NCBI RefSeq assembly: GCF_048269545.1 | Contig: NZ_JBLXIJ010000007.1 | Coordinates: forward strand, 1 to 64,000 | Reading direction: 5' to 3' | Source of the DNA: Halpernia sp048269545 | GTDB lineage: Bacteria > Bacteroidota > Bacteroidia > Flavobacteriales > Weeksellaceae | DNA length: 64,000 bases | Shown: positions 40,918-49,456 of the stretch, in pieces | Numbering within the stretch: position 1 is the stretch's first letter | Layout of the letters: every line of letters starts with the position of its first letter | Notes under the pieces: model-generated | Told to the model about the DNA's origin: nothing | What the model saw: only the letters and a program-made list of their open reading frames with translations | Databases searched by the model: none | Position numbers and translations under genes: made by a program

Positions 40918-42684
40918 TTACATTCTATTTACAACGCCAATTCCAAGTAAGAACAAACATTTTTTGATGGTTTTTGCCGTAATTGATGATAGTTTTAACT
41001 TAAATTGTTTCTCATTTTCATCTTCCAGATTCATAATATTATTGTTCTGATAAAATGAATTATAGGTTTTTACCAATTCATAAACATAATTTGCAACTTG
41101 CGCCGGACTTAAAGTTTCCGCAGCTTTTGCAACCGTTTCTTTATAATTTGAAAGTTGAAGTATGAGTTCCTTTTCAAAAGAGTTAATTTCAATATCAGGA
41201 CTTATTTGTTGATTTTCATTATACTTTGCTTTGCTTAAAAGCGATTGAATTCTAGCAAAAGTATATTGAATAAATGGACCTGTATTTCCTTGAAAATCGA
41301 TACTTTCTACCGGATTGAAAAGCATTTTCTTTTTGGGATCAATTTTTAACATAAAATATTTCAATGCACCTAAACCAACCGTTTTGTAAGAATTTTCTTT
41401 TTCTTCTGGAGATAAATTTTCTAGTTTACCTAATTCTTGTGCTTTAGATTTGGCGGTTTCAACCATTTCATGCATTAAATCATCCGCATCAACAACAGTT
41501 CCTTCGCGGGATTTCATTTTACCTTCTGGTAATTCTACCATTCCATAAGATAAATGATAGAGATGATTTGCCCAAGAATAGCCTAATTTTTTTAAAATTA
41601 AAAATAGAACTTGGAAATGATAATCTTGCTCATTCCCCACTGTGTAAATTAATTTTGAAATATTATTTTCTTTAAATCTTTGAACTGCGGTTCCTAAATC
41701 TTGCGTCATATAAACGGAAGTTCCATCAGAGCGCAAAAGTAATTTTTCACCTAAACCTTCATCAGAAAGATCGCACCAAATAGAACCATCTTCTTTTTTA
41801 TAAAAAATATTTTTGTTTAAACCTTCTTGAATAATGTCTTTCCCTAAAATATAGGTTTTACTTTCATATTGAACCTGATCAAAATTGACACCTAAATTTT
41901 TATAAGTTTCTTCAAATCCTTTGTAAACCCAAGAGTTCATTTTCTCCCATAATTCTCGAACTTTTAAATCATTTTTCTCCCATTTTAAAAGCATTTCTTG
42001 AGCTTCTAAAATTAATGGTGCTTGTTTTTTCGCAGATTCTTCATCTAATCCTTTTGCGACTAATTCTGCAATTTGTTTTTTATATTCTTGATCAAATTTT
42101 ACATAAAAATTACCAACTAATTTATCTCCTTTTAAATTTTCAGATTCTGGTGTTTCCTCTTGACCAAATTTCTCCCAAGCCAACATTGATTTACAAATAT
42201 GAATTCCTCGGTCATTAATTACTTGCGTTTTGATAACATTATATCCATTTTCACTTAAAATATTTGCTATAGAGAAGCCAAGCAAATTATTTCTAATATG
42301 TCCTAAATGGAGTGGTTTGTTCGTATTTGGAGAAGAATATTCAACCATTACATTTTCAGACCTATTATTAATAGTATCCAATTCTGAATCAATAAAATTT
42401 AATTGATTCAAGAAATAGCTTTCTTTAATATTTACATTTAGAAAACCTTTTACAACAGTGAAGTTTTCAACAAAATCTGTTTTAATCAAAAGTTCATTTC
42501 CTAAAAGAAGTCCCACTTCTTCTGGTTTTTTCTTGGCAATTTTTACTAATGGGAAAATAACAATAGTATAATCTCCTTCAAAAGTGGTTTTATTGTCTTG
42601 AACTTCAAGTTTTATATCTTTTACTTGAAAAAGAGAAATTATTATTTCTTCAATACATTTTTGAAGTTGTTCTTTAATATTCAT
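40918..42684 (-). CDS. argS: arginyl-tRNA synthetase
   Basis: 588 residues. N-terminal Arg-tRNA-synthetase add-1 domain (1-95), class I catalytic core with HLGH (126-129, the HIGH signature) in SSPNTNKPLHLGHIRNN, KMKSREG (KMSKS-equivalent region), and a C-terminal DALR anticodon-binding domain ending KKCLFLLGIGVVNRM. Charges tRNA-Arg. It has its own TATCTTTG promoter at 42,704-42,711, directly against the terminator of the SusCD operon. The menE-like gene starts 7 bases after its stop and probably shares the transcript. Confidence 0.97.
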   Translation of the reverse strand: MNIKEQLQKCIEEIIISLFQVKDIKLEVQDNKTTFEGDYTIVIFPLVKIAKKKPEEVGLLLGNELLIKTDFVENFTVVKGFLNVNIKESYFLNQLNFIDSELDTINNRSENVMVEYSSPNTNKPLHLGHIRNNLLGFSIANILSENGYNVIKTQVINDRGIHICKSMLAWEKFGQEETPESENLKGDKLVGNFYVKFDQEYKKQIAELVAKGLDEESAKKQAPLILEAQEMLLKWEKNDLKVRELWEKMNSWVYKGFEETYKNLGVNFDQVQYESKTYILGKDIIQEGLNKNIFYKKEDGSIWCDLSDEGLGEKLLLRSDGTSVYMTQDLGTAVQRFKENNISKLIYTVGNEQDYHFQVLFLILKKLGYSWANHLYHLSYGMVELPEGKMKSREGTVVDADDLMHEMVETAKSKAQELGKLENLSPEEKENSYKTVGLGALKYFMLKIDPKKKMLFNPVESIDFQGNTGPFIQYTFARIQSLLSKAKYNENQQISPDIEINSFEKELILQLSNYKETVAKAAETLSPAQVANYVYELVKTYNSFYQNNNIMNLEDENEKQFKLKLSSITAKTIKKCLFLLGIGVVNRM

Positions 42685-42703
42685 AGTTTAAAATTTCGCT
42701 GTA

Positions 42704-42711
42704 CAAAGATA
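42704..42711 (-). promoter_or_regulatory. promoter of argS
   Basis: TATCTTTG on the minus strand, exact TANNTTTG, 20 bases before the ATG. The -33 region would fall inside the upstream terminator hairpin at 42,721-42,744. Confidence 0.6.
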
Positions 42712-42720
42712 AGGAAATAA

Positions 42721-42744
42721 AAAAACCGCCCGAAGGCGGTTTAA
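42721..42744 (-). terminator. intrinsic terminator of the SusC/SusD operon
   Basis: AAACCGCC-TTCG-GGCGGTTT stem with a TTCG tetraloop followed by a T-run on the minus strand, 24 bases after the SusD stop. Confidence 0.9.
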
Positions 42745-42767
42745 AAAAAATTTAAATATAACTGAGT

Positions 42768-44453
42768 TTAAAATTTATCCCAGAATAATTTATTTTCAGG
42801 TTTGTCACCTCCAATCTTAGCTGCAGCAGCTTTAACATTTGCCGCGTTTAAAACATATTCTTGATCAGAATAAGGCATTCTTACTGGAACACCAGCTGTT
42901 TTAGAGTTAGTTGGATTAACAAAAACTGGGAAATCTAGTCTTCTAGAGAAATTCCATTCAGCAAAAGAACTATTATGTAGAGCAATATAAGCTTCTTCAC
43001 CAATCGATTTTTTCCAATTTGCTGCGTCATAAGGATGAACTAATAAATAAGTAGCAGCATCTGTACTAGAAACACCATGCTCAGTCATTGAGTTGGTAAC
43101 TGCTTTTGCGTACCAAGATGCAGCAGTTCCACCTCCTACATTATAATTTCGGGCAGCTGCTTCTGTAATCATAAACAAAACTTCTGTATAGCTTAAAAGA
43201 CTAGCTGCTGCCTTTGGTTGTAACCAAGTTTCATAATTATAGTGTGTATAATTTGGAAATGGATTTAAGCTACCAAATTTACCTCCCACATAATAATCAA
43301 ATGTTAAAACATCTTTTACTGCAACTGTTCCTACGTTATCTACAGTAATCGTTTTTCCATTTATGGAACTAACTTTTCCAATTAAAGTAGCTTTTTCTGT
43401 CGTACCCTTTTGAGTATCAGTAGGCTGATAATTATAAACTTTTGATCCAACATGTACTGGGATAATCCCATTTGCATCGGGAGTAGTTACTAACGCATCA
43501 GTTAATGTAATACTTGTAGTTGTAGATGGCGTTACTGGTGGTGTAATTGAAGCTACCTCATTTGGAGTAATATTTTCGATGAAATAATTAGTGCGTCTAG
43601 GATCCATTTTAGCATTCATCATATCTACAACTAATGTGGTTGGTACAAAATCTTTTCTTCCTGATGCTATAAAATCATCAAAGAAAGGATTAGAAAATGT
43701 TCCGCCTGGAAATGCTAATGAATATGAATCTACAATTGAAGTCATAACACCACTTGCAATTGCACTTTCTGCGGCAGATTTTGAAGTTGCTGGATCTACA
43801 TCTGCTAAATTAAGCGCAAGTCTTAATTTAATAGAGTTAGCCACTTTTTTCCATTTCGTCATATCTCCGCCATAAACCAAATCTTCAGCATAACCTGATC
43901 CTGCTGTAATAGTAGGAATTACAGCATTAATTCTTTTGAATAAATCTGTGTAAATGGCTTTAGCATCATCATAAGCAGGTGCAAACTGACCTTGATCAGC
44001 TTGTAAAGCTTGAGAATAAGGAACATCTCCAAATGTATCTACTATATTTTCCCAAGCGCTAATTTCAGCAATTTCTATAGAAGCTAATTTATTGGCATCG
44101 GCTCCTTCGGTTGCTAAATTCTTTCTAGCTTGTTCATAATTATTCAAAACGCCATTATACATTCTATTAAATGTATTACGTGGTTGATTTCTAGTAACTA
44201 TGTCATAGTTAGTTTCATCAGTATATGTAGTTTCAGCCCACATTTGGGTAAAATACACATAGTTATTATTATTTACATTTCCCGTGTAAGTATAATAAAA
44301 TTGCTGTTGTTGACCTTTAGCAAATAAATTACCAGATGGCAACGAGGTTGGGTGTTTCGGATCATTGTTCAGCCCTGTAAGATCACTTGTACAAGAAGAC
44401 AAGGTCATAGCTGCGACTACCGTTCCCAATAATATTTTTGATATATTTTTCAT
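42768..44453 (-). CDS. SusD/RagB-family surface glycan-binding lipoprotein
   Basis: 561 residues with lipoprotein signal (lipobox LSSC at 18-21, followed by TSD). The TPR-rich SusD fold is indicated by LNNDPKHPTSLP, YFTQMWAETTY, ASIEIAEISAWENIVDTFGDVPYSQAL, SIKLRLALNLADVDP, and the C-terminal LLSYTEVLFMITEAAARNYNVGG. A Thr/Val-rich beta insertion (about 300-390, TTTSITLTDALVTTPDANG ... GKVSSINGKTITV) interrupts the usual pattern. It works as the lid of the SusC transporter encoded just upstream on the same strand. The substrate cannot be told from sequence. Confidence 0.92.
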   Translation of the reverse strand: MKNISKILLGTVVAAMTLSSCTSDLTGLNNDPKHPTSLPSGNLFAKGQQQQFYYTYTGNVNNNNYVYFTQMWAETTYTDETNYDIVTRNQPRNTFNRMYNGVLNNYEQARKNLATEGADANKLASIEIAEISAWENIVDTFGDVPYSQALQADQGQFAPAYDDAKAIYTDLFKRINAVIPTITAGSGYAEDLVYGGDMTKWKKVANSIKLRLALNLADVDPATSKSAAESAIASGVMTSIVDSYSLAFPGGTFSNPFFDDFIASGRKDFVPTTLVVDMMNAKMDPRRTNYFIENITPNEVASITPPVTPSTTTSITLTDALVTTPDANGIIPVHVGSKVYNYQPTDTQKGTTEKATLIGKVSSINGKTITVDNVGTVAVKDVLTFDYYVGGKFGSLNPFPNYTHYNYETWLQPKAAASLLSYTEVLFMITEAAARNYNVGGGTAASWYAKAVTNSMTEHGVSSTDAATYLLVHPYDAANWKKSIGEEAYIALHNSSFAEWNFSRRLDFPVFVNPTNSKTAGVPVRMPYSDQEYVLNAANVKAAAAKIGGDKPENKLFWDKF

Positions 44454-44472
44454 TTTTTAAAAAAATTATTTA

Positions 44473-47400
44473 TTAAAATTTAACGGTTACATTAACTCCA
44501 AAATCTCTTGTAGTTGGAAGTGAACCAATACTTAAACCATAAGTTCTGATACCACCACCTACTACTGCTTCTGGATCTGCATAAGGTAAATTTTTGTGAA
44601 TTATCCACAAGTTTCTACCTACTAAAGATATTTTAGCATCTGTAAGGAAAGTACCTGCAAGAAGAGATTTCGGCAAAGTCCAACCAATGCTTGCTTCTCT
44701 TAATTTTACAAATGAACCATCATATACAAATCTTGCAGCAGGCATTCTATAATAACCATCTAAAGATCCAAAACCAGAAGGGTTTGCTGTTACCGTTTGG
44801 TTAACTTGCCCGTTTGGATTTACACCCGGCCAAACAATACCATTTTCTCTCACGCCGTTGGCTGCAGTTTCAGGATATAAACCAGTAGCTAAACCATAAT
44901 ACATATCGGTAGAGAAAATATCACCTCCATGTCTTACATCAATTAGGAAAGATAATGAAAAGCCTTTGTAATTAAAGCTATTTCTAACACCTCCTACCCA
45001 ATCTGGTGTAGTGTTACCAATTACGTGCTTATCAGCTGATTTTAAATATCTTCCTGTAGTTGCACTAATTACTGGTTGCCCATTAATGTATTGATAATCT
45101 TGTCCAATTAATGCACCCCAAGCTTCACCTTCGGTAGCATTAAGAGAAACACCTCCTTGGAAAGAATTTAATAAATAATTAGATACATCAGAAACTCCAT
45201 TGTGTAATAATGTAATAACTTTATTCTCATTTTTAGACCAGTTGGCATTTATTTCCCAAGTGAAATTTTGGGATTTAATTGGGATTAAACCTAACTGAAC
45301 CTCAATACCTCTATTCTCAATTTCCCCTGCGTTAACAGAAGCAGCAGTTAAACCACTACCAACAGAAATTGGAAGACTTGGGATAATTTGGTTAGTTGTA
45401 TTAGTTTTATAAGCAGCGACATCTAAAGTAACTCTATCTCTTAAGATTCTAACTTCAGTACCTACTTCAATCTCTTTTGATCTTTGTGGTTGCAAATCAG
45501 CATTTGGCAAGCTAGTTTGGTTACCAAATAAACCTACATTACCGAAAAGACCGGCAGAAGCATATTGGTTAGCTGTTAAATAAGCACTTGCAGTTCCACC
45601 TACTTCTGCGTAGTTGGCTCTAACTTTCCAGAAGCTTAACCAAGAAGGTTTAATTAATTCTGATAAGATTAATGAACCTGTTACAGAAGGATAACCGTAA
45701 ACGTTATTTCCTTTTGGTAAAGTTGAACTTCTATCAACTCTATAAGTTCCATCTAAATAAAAGATTTTGTAAAAATCAAATGAAGCTGTTGCAAATAATG
45801 AGTTAGACTCCGTTGTTTGCTCACTTTCAGATGGTGCTAAAGTTGCACCTTTAGAGTTTCCTAAAGCGTATAAACCTGGAACTACTAAACCACCTTCAGT
45901 AGAGTTATAAATAGAATTGTAATAGTTTCTTCTAACATTACCTCCTAAAACTCCACTTACGTTAATTTTATCAGTAATATCAAACTTATAGTTTGCTAAT
46001 AAATCGTAATTAATTTCATTTTGCTCAATATTAGTTCTTGCATAACCAGAACTTGTTCCATTTCCTGATTGACCAAAAGACTGTGCAATTGAACCTACCG
46101 CTAATCTGTTTTCTGCATATAAATAGGAGTTATCCAAAGACACTTTACCCATTAAAGAGAAATTTTTAGAAATATCATAAGTAACGGAAGCATAACTAAA
46201 TGATCTTGTTCTTCTATCAGTAGTTTGATTTTCTAAAGCTTGGAAGTAAGGGTTATTCCAGAAAATAGCTGTTCCATCTGCGGCACTGTTTCTATTCCAT
46301 GAAATATTTTGGTGACCACTTTGCTCATAAGCTCTTTTTTGTTGCAATACATCAACGTTTACTTGCCACCATTCTCTGAAACCGGTCAAGAAATTGTCAG
46401 AATAGTTTGTAGTTGCTCTACCTTTAGTATTTTGAAGTGTTAAAGTTGAAAAAACAGAAGCATGTAATTTGTCTGTTAAATCATAATTAATTTTAGTAGA
46501 GAAAGTATTTTTATTAATTTTAGAACCAGGCATTAAACCGTTTTGTTGTAAATTATCAAAACTAAGACTAATATTTTTTCCTTTAGTTCCTTTATCTAAT
46601 GAAATACTATTTGAGAAAGAAAATGGAGTATCAAAAAATTTGATTGGACCATTTTTCGCAGCTACCCAAGGAGTTGCTTTTTTATAATTGGGAGATGTTG
46701 GGTCAAAATAATCCCATGCATAAACCTGTAAATTTGGATCAAATTTTGGTCCCCAAGAAGCATCTTCCGGAAAATTCACATAGTATAAACCTCCAGGACC
46801 TGTTCCCGTATAGAAATCATTTGCTAGATTACCTGTTGATCCACCATAACCACCACCATATTGATTTTGGTATTCTGGGAAAGTAGATTTATCAATTTGG
46901 CCACCTTGTACTGAACTTGACAAAGTTACACCCCAAGAACCATCTTCTTTACCTCTACCATTTTTAGTAGTAATAACGATTACACCATTTAAACCTCTTT
47001 CACCATAAAGAGCAGATGCAGCTGCACCTTTCAATACGTTAATAGAAGCAATGTCGTCCTGATTAATATCAGACAATGCATTACCATAATCCACATTAGA
47101 AGCTGTACTATAAGTACTTGAATTATTAACAGGAGACCCATCAATTACGATTAGTGGATTACCTCCTTGTAAACTTTTAACACCTCTAATTAATAAATTA
47201 GCAGAACCAGCAAAGTTATTTGTGGTGTTTACTTGTAAACCTGCAATTTTACCAGATAACTGGGATGCAATGTTACCTGTATTTGTTGTCCCATCAGAAA
47301 GCACATCTGCTTTTATTTCCTGAGAGGCGTAACCTAGAGATTTTTTTTCTCTTTTAATACCCAAAGCTGTCACTACAACGCCTTCGATATCTTGGGTTTT

Positions 47401-47487
47401 AACTGTGTCATTTTTTTGTTGTGCATTTGCTACTACAAATGTTGAACTCAAAACCACGGCTAAAACGCTTGTTGTTAGTTTCTTCAT
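44473..47487 (-). CDS. SusC/RagA-family TonB-dependent outer-membrane transporter
   Basis: 1004 residues with a signal peptide (ending VANAQ). The TonB-box region (DIEGVVVTALGIKREKKSLGYA) is directly followed by the plug domain (GKIAGLQVNTTN, LIRGVKSLQGGNPLIVIDG, ISVLKGAAASALYGERG) and a 22-strand barrel ending in an aromatic strand (TRDFGVNVTVKF). The carboxypeptidase-regulatory-like N-terminal domain of many SusC proteins is missing. Imports oligosaccharides or peptides with the SusD lipoprotein encoded 19 bases downstream. No sigma/anti-sigma sensor or glycosidase lies next to the pair. Confidence 0.95.
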   Translation of the reverse strand: MKKLTTSVLAVVLSSTFVVANAQQKNDTVKTQDIEGVVVTALGIKREKKSLGYASQEIKADVLSDGTTNTGNIASQLSGKIAGLQVNTTNNFAGSANLLIRGVKSLQGGNPLIVIDGSPVNNSSTYSTASNVDYGNALSDINQDDIASINVLKGAAASALYGERGLNGVIVITTKNGRGKEDGSWGVTLSSSVQGGQIDKSTFPEYQNQYGGGYGGSTGNLANDFYTGTGPGGLYYVNFPEDASWGPKFDPNLQVYAWDYFDPTSPNYKKATPWVAAKNGPIKFFDTPFSFSNSISLDKGTKGKNISLSFDNLQQNGLMPGSKINKNTFSTKINYDLTDKLHASVFSTLTLQNTKGRATTNYSDNFLTGFREWWQVNVDVLQQKRAYEQSGHQNISWNRNSAADGTAIFWNNPYFQALENQTTDRRTRSFSYASVTYDISKNFSLMGKVSLDNSYLYAENRLAVGSIAQSFGQSGNGTSSGYARTNIEQNEINYDLLANYKFDITDKINVSGVLGGNVRRNYYNSIYNSTEGGLVVPGLYALGNSKGATLAPSESEQTTESNSLFATASFDFYKIFYLDGTYRVDRSSTLPKGNNVYGYPSVTGSLILSELIKPSWLSFWKVRANYAEVGGTASAYLTANQYASAGLFGNVGLFGNQTSLPNADLQPQRSKEIEVGTEVRILRDRVTLDVAAYKTNTTNQIIPSLPISVGSGLTAASVNAGEIENRGIEVQLGLIPIKSQNFTWEINANWSKNENKVITLLHNGVSDVSNYLLNSFQGGVSLNATEGEAWGALIGQDYQYINGQPVISATTGRYLKSADKHVIGNTTPDWVGGVRNSFNYKGFSLSFLIDVRHGGDIFSTDMYYGLATGLYPETAANGVRENGIVWPGVNPNGQVNQTVTANPSGFGSLDGYYRMPAARFVYDGSFVKLREASIGWTLPKSLLAGTFLTDAKISLVGRNLWIIHKNLPYADPEAVVGGGIRTYGLSIGSLPTTRDFGVNVTVKF

Positions 47488-47511
47488 ATCAAATTAAATT
47501 TTTCATTGTCA

Positions 47512-47519
47512 CAAATTTG
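47512..47519 (-). promoter_or_regulatory. probable promoter of susC
   Basis: CAAATTTG on the minus strand, one base off TANNTTTG, with TTTGG about 19 bases upstream and the ATG 25 bases downstream. Confidence 0.4.
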
Positions 47520-47547
47520 CAAAACTTTTACAAGATGACCAAATATT

Positions 47548-47573
47548 TTGTTAAATAATTCTTAATAAATTTG
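47548..47573 (+). promoter_or_regulatory. promoter of rnhB
   Basis: TTG at 47,548 and TAAATTTG at 47,566-47,573 with a 15-base spacer; the rnhB start is 49 bases downstream. The spacer is somewhat short for the consensus. Confidence 0.45.
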
Positions 47574-47621
47574 CCAGATTATCTATCTAATAATTTAGAG
47601 TATTAAAAACTTAAGCTTTTT

Positions 47622-48206
47622 ATGGAATTATTAAAAAATCACACCAATAACTATTTAGAAGCCGGTTGTGATGAAGTGGGACGCGGTTGCTTATGTGGTC
47701 CTGTTGTTGCAGCCGCAGTTATTTTAAACAAAAATTTTAAACAAAATTCTGTTAATGATTCAAAATTATTAACATTTAAAAAAAGATTAGAACTAGATGA
47801 TTATATAAAGAATAATAGTTTAGACTTTGCAATTGCAGAGATTTCATCTACAATTATTGATGAAGAAAACATTTTAAATGCAAGTATTTCGGCAATGCAT
47901 AAAGCGCTAAATAATTTAAAACAAAAACCAGAATTCATCATTGTAGATGGAAACAAATTTAGATCTTATCAAAATATTCCGCACGAGTGTATTATAAAGG
48001 GTGATCAAAAATATCTCAGTATTGCAGCGGCATCTATTTTAGCGAAAAATTACAGAGATCAATTAATGATAAATCTACATGAAGAATTCCCACAATATGG
48101 CTGGAATAAAAACATGGGATACGCAACCAAATTTCACAGAGAAGCATTAATAAAATTTGGACCAACTATTCATCATCGGAAATCTTTTCGGCTTATTTTT
48201 GATTAA
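47622..48206 (+). CDS. rnhB: ribonuclease HII
   Basis: 194 residues, normal for the family. Catalytic DE pair D17-E18 in AGCDEVGRGCLCGPVVAAAVIL, the third acidic residue in IIVDGNKF, and KGDQKYLSIAAASILAKNYRD. Removes RNA from RNA-DNA hybrids and misincorporated ribonucleotides. Ends RKSFRLIF, a conserved C-terminal motif. Confidence 0.96.
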   Translation: MELLKNHTNNYLEAGCDEVGRGCLCGPVVAAAVILNKNFKQNSVNDSKLLTFKKRLELDDYIKNNSLDFAIAEISSTIIDEENILNASISAMHKALNNLKQKPEFIIVDGNKFRSYQNIPHECIIKGDQKYLSIAAASILAKNYRDQLMINLHEEFPQYGWNKNMGYATKFHREALIKFGPTIHHRKSFRLIFD

Positions 48207-48274
48207 AAAAAAAGAAAATTAAGCGATAGATATAATTCGTCTTTTCTTATCTTCGTAGCTTTAAAAAATAAAAA

Positions 48275-48769
48275 TTGACCGCCAAAGAGCAAGAATTTTC
48301 CCAATTAATTAATGAAAATCAAGGTTTGATTATCAAAGTTTCTCGGCTCTATACAAATACTTTGGAGGACGAGGAAGATTTATTTCAGGAAATTGTGTTA
48401 CAATTATGGAGAAGTTACGACACATTTAAAGGTCAATCTAAAATTTCTACTTGGATGTATCGAGTGGCTCTAAACACGGCGATTACAATTTTCAGAAAAA
48501 AGAAAAAATCACCAGAAACAGACGAATTGCAAGATTTCCATCAAAAAAATATTTTAGAAGATGATAATGAAAAACAATTGCAAATCTCTGCTTTGTATAG
48601 AAATATAAAATTATTACCAAAAATAGAACGTGCGATTGTAACTATGTATTTAGATGATTTACCTTACCGCGACATTGCAGAAAATCTCGGAATTTCTGAA
48701 GTGAATGCTCGTGTAAAAATGAATCGTCTAAAAAAAGTTTTAAAAGAATTAATGGAAAAAAATGTCTGA
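48275..48769 (+). CDS. ECF-type RNA polymerase sigma factor
   Basis: 164 residues from a TTG start (TTGACCGCCAAAGAGC), the only plausible start before conserved region 2 (ENQGLIIKVSRLYTNTLEDEEDLFQEIVLQLWRSYDTF). Region 4 (LPKIERAIVTMYLDDLPYRDIAENLGISEVNARVKMNRLKKVL) is complete. A near-consensus TATCTTCG at 48,248-48,255 leaves a very short leader. The next gene overlaps its stop by 8 bases and probably encodes a membrane regulator of this sigma factor. Confidence 0.92.
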   Translation: MTAKEQEFSQLINENQGLIIKVSRLYTNTLEDEEDLFQEIVLQLWRSYDTFKGQSKISTWMYRVALNTAITIFRKKKKSPETDELQDFHQKNILEDDNEKQLQISALYRNIKLLPKIERAIVTMYLDDLPYRDIAENLGISEVNARVKMNRLKKVLKELMEKNV

Positions 48770-49430
48770 TTTTAACTTAGATAATTTTAAGAAAACTTGG
48801 CAAGAACAAGAAGTTCAACCAAAATATCAGCAAACTGAAATCGCTCAAATGTTGCATAAAAACTCACGCAATTATGTGAAATATATTTTTTGGATTTCTC
48901 TTGCAGAATTTTTTGTCTTCTTTAGTCTAGGTATTTTATATATTTTTCGTTCAGAAAGCGACCACAGTTTTTTTAATATTTTAAAAAAATTAGGAGTAAA
49001 TGAAACGCCGCAGTTACAACAAAGTTTTGAACAACTTTATTTCAGTTTAAAAATTGTGAGTTTATTAATTACTGCTTTTTTTGTGGTGCAATTTTATCTC
49101 AATTATAAGAAGATAAAAGTTCAAGATAATCTGAAACTTTTTATACTACAAATTGTGAAATTTCGGAAAACTGTAAATGCCTTTATTATTACTAATATTT
49201 TTCTACTTATACTTTTCACAGTAATTTTAACGGCCTATATTTTTCGAATTTTTTCTGAACAAAACATTTCATTAACGCATCCTACGTTAATTGGTTTTAT
49301 TGTTGGTTTGAGTATAACAACTTTGTTTAGCGTAGGTTTAATTTGGCTTTATTACAAAATTGTATATGGAATAATTATGAAAAAGCTAAGTAAAAACTTA
49401 ACTGAATTACGGAAAATTGAAGAAGAATAA
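48762..49430 (+). CDS. membrane protein, possible sigma-factor regulator
   Basis: 222 residues. A short cytoplasmic N-terminus (MSDFNLDNFKKTWQEQ) and four probable membrane helices (about 42-62, 95-115, 138-160, 172-195) are followed by a charged tail. No zinc-binding anti-sigma motif is visible. Translational overlap with the sigma gene suggests a functional pair; anti-sigma activity is an inference. Confidence 0.65.
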   Translation: MSDFNLDNFKKTWQEQEVQPKYQQTEIAQMLHKNSRNYVKYIFWISLAEFFVFFSLGILYIFRSESDHSFFNILKKLGVNETPQLQQSFEQLYFSLKIVSLLITAFFVVQFYLNYKKIKVQDNLKLFILQIVKFRKTVNAFIITNIFLLILFTVILTAYIFRIFSEQNISLTHPTLIGFIVGLSITTLFSVGLIWLYYKIVYGIIMKKLSKNLTELRKIEEE

Positions 49431-49456
49431 GTTTAAAAACTTTTATCTTCTTAATT

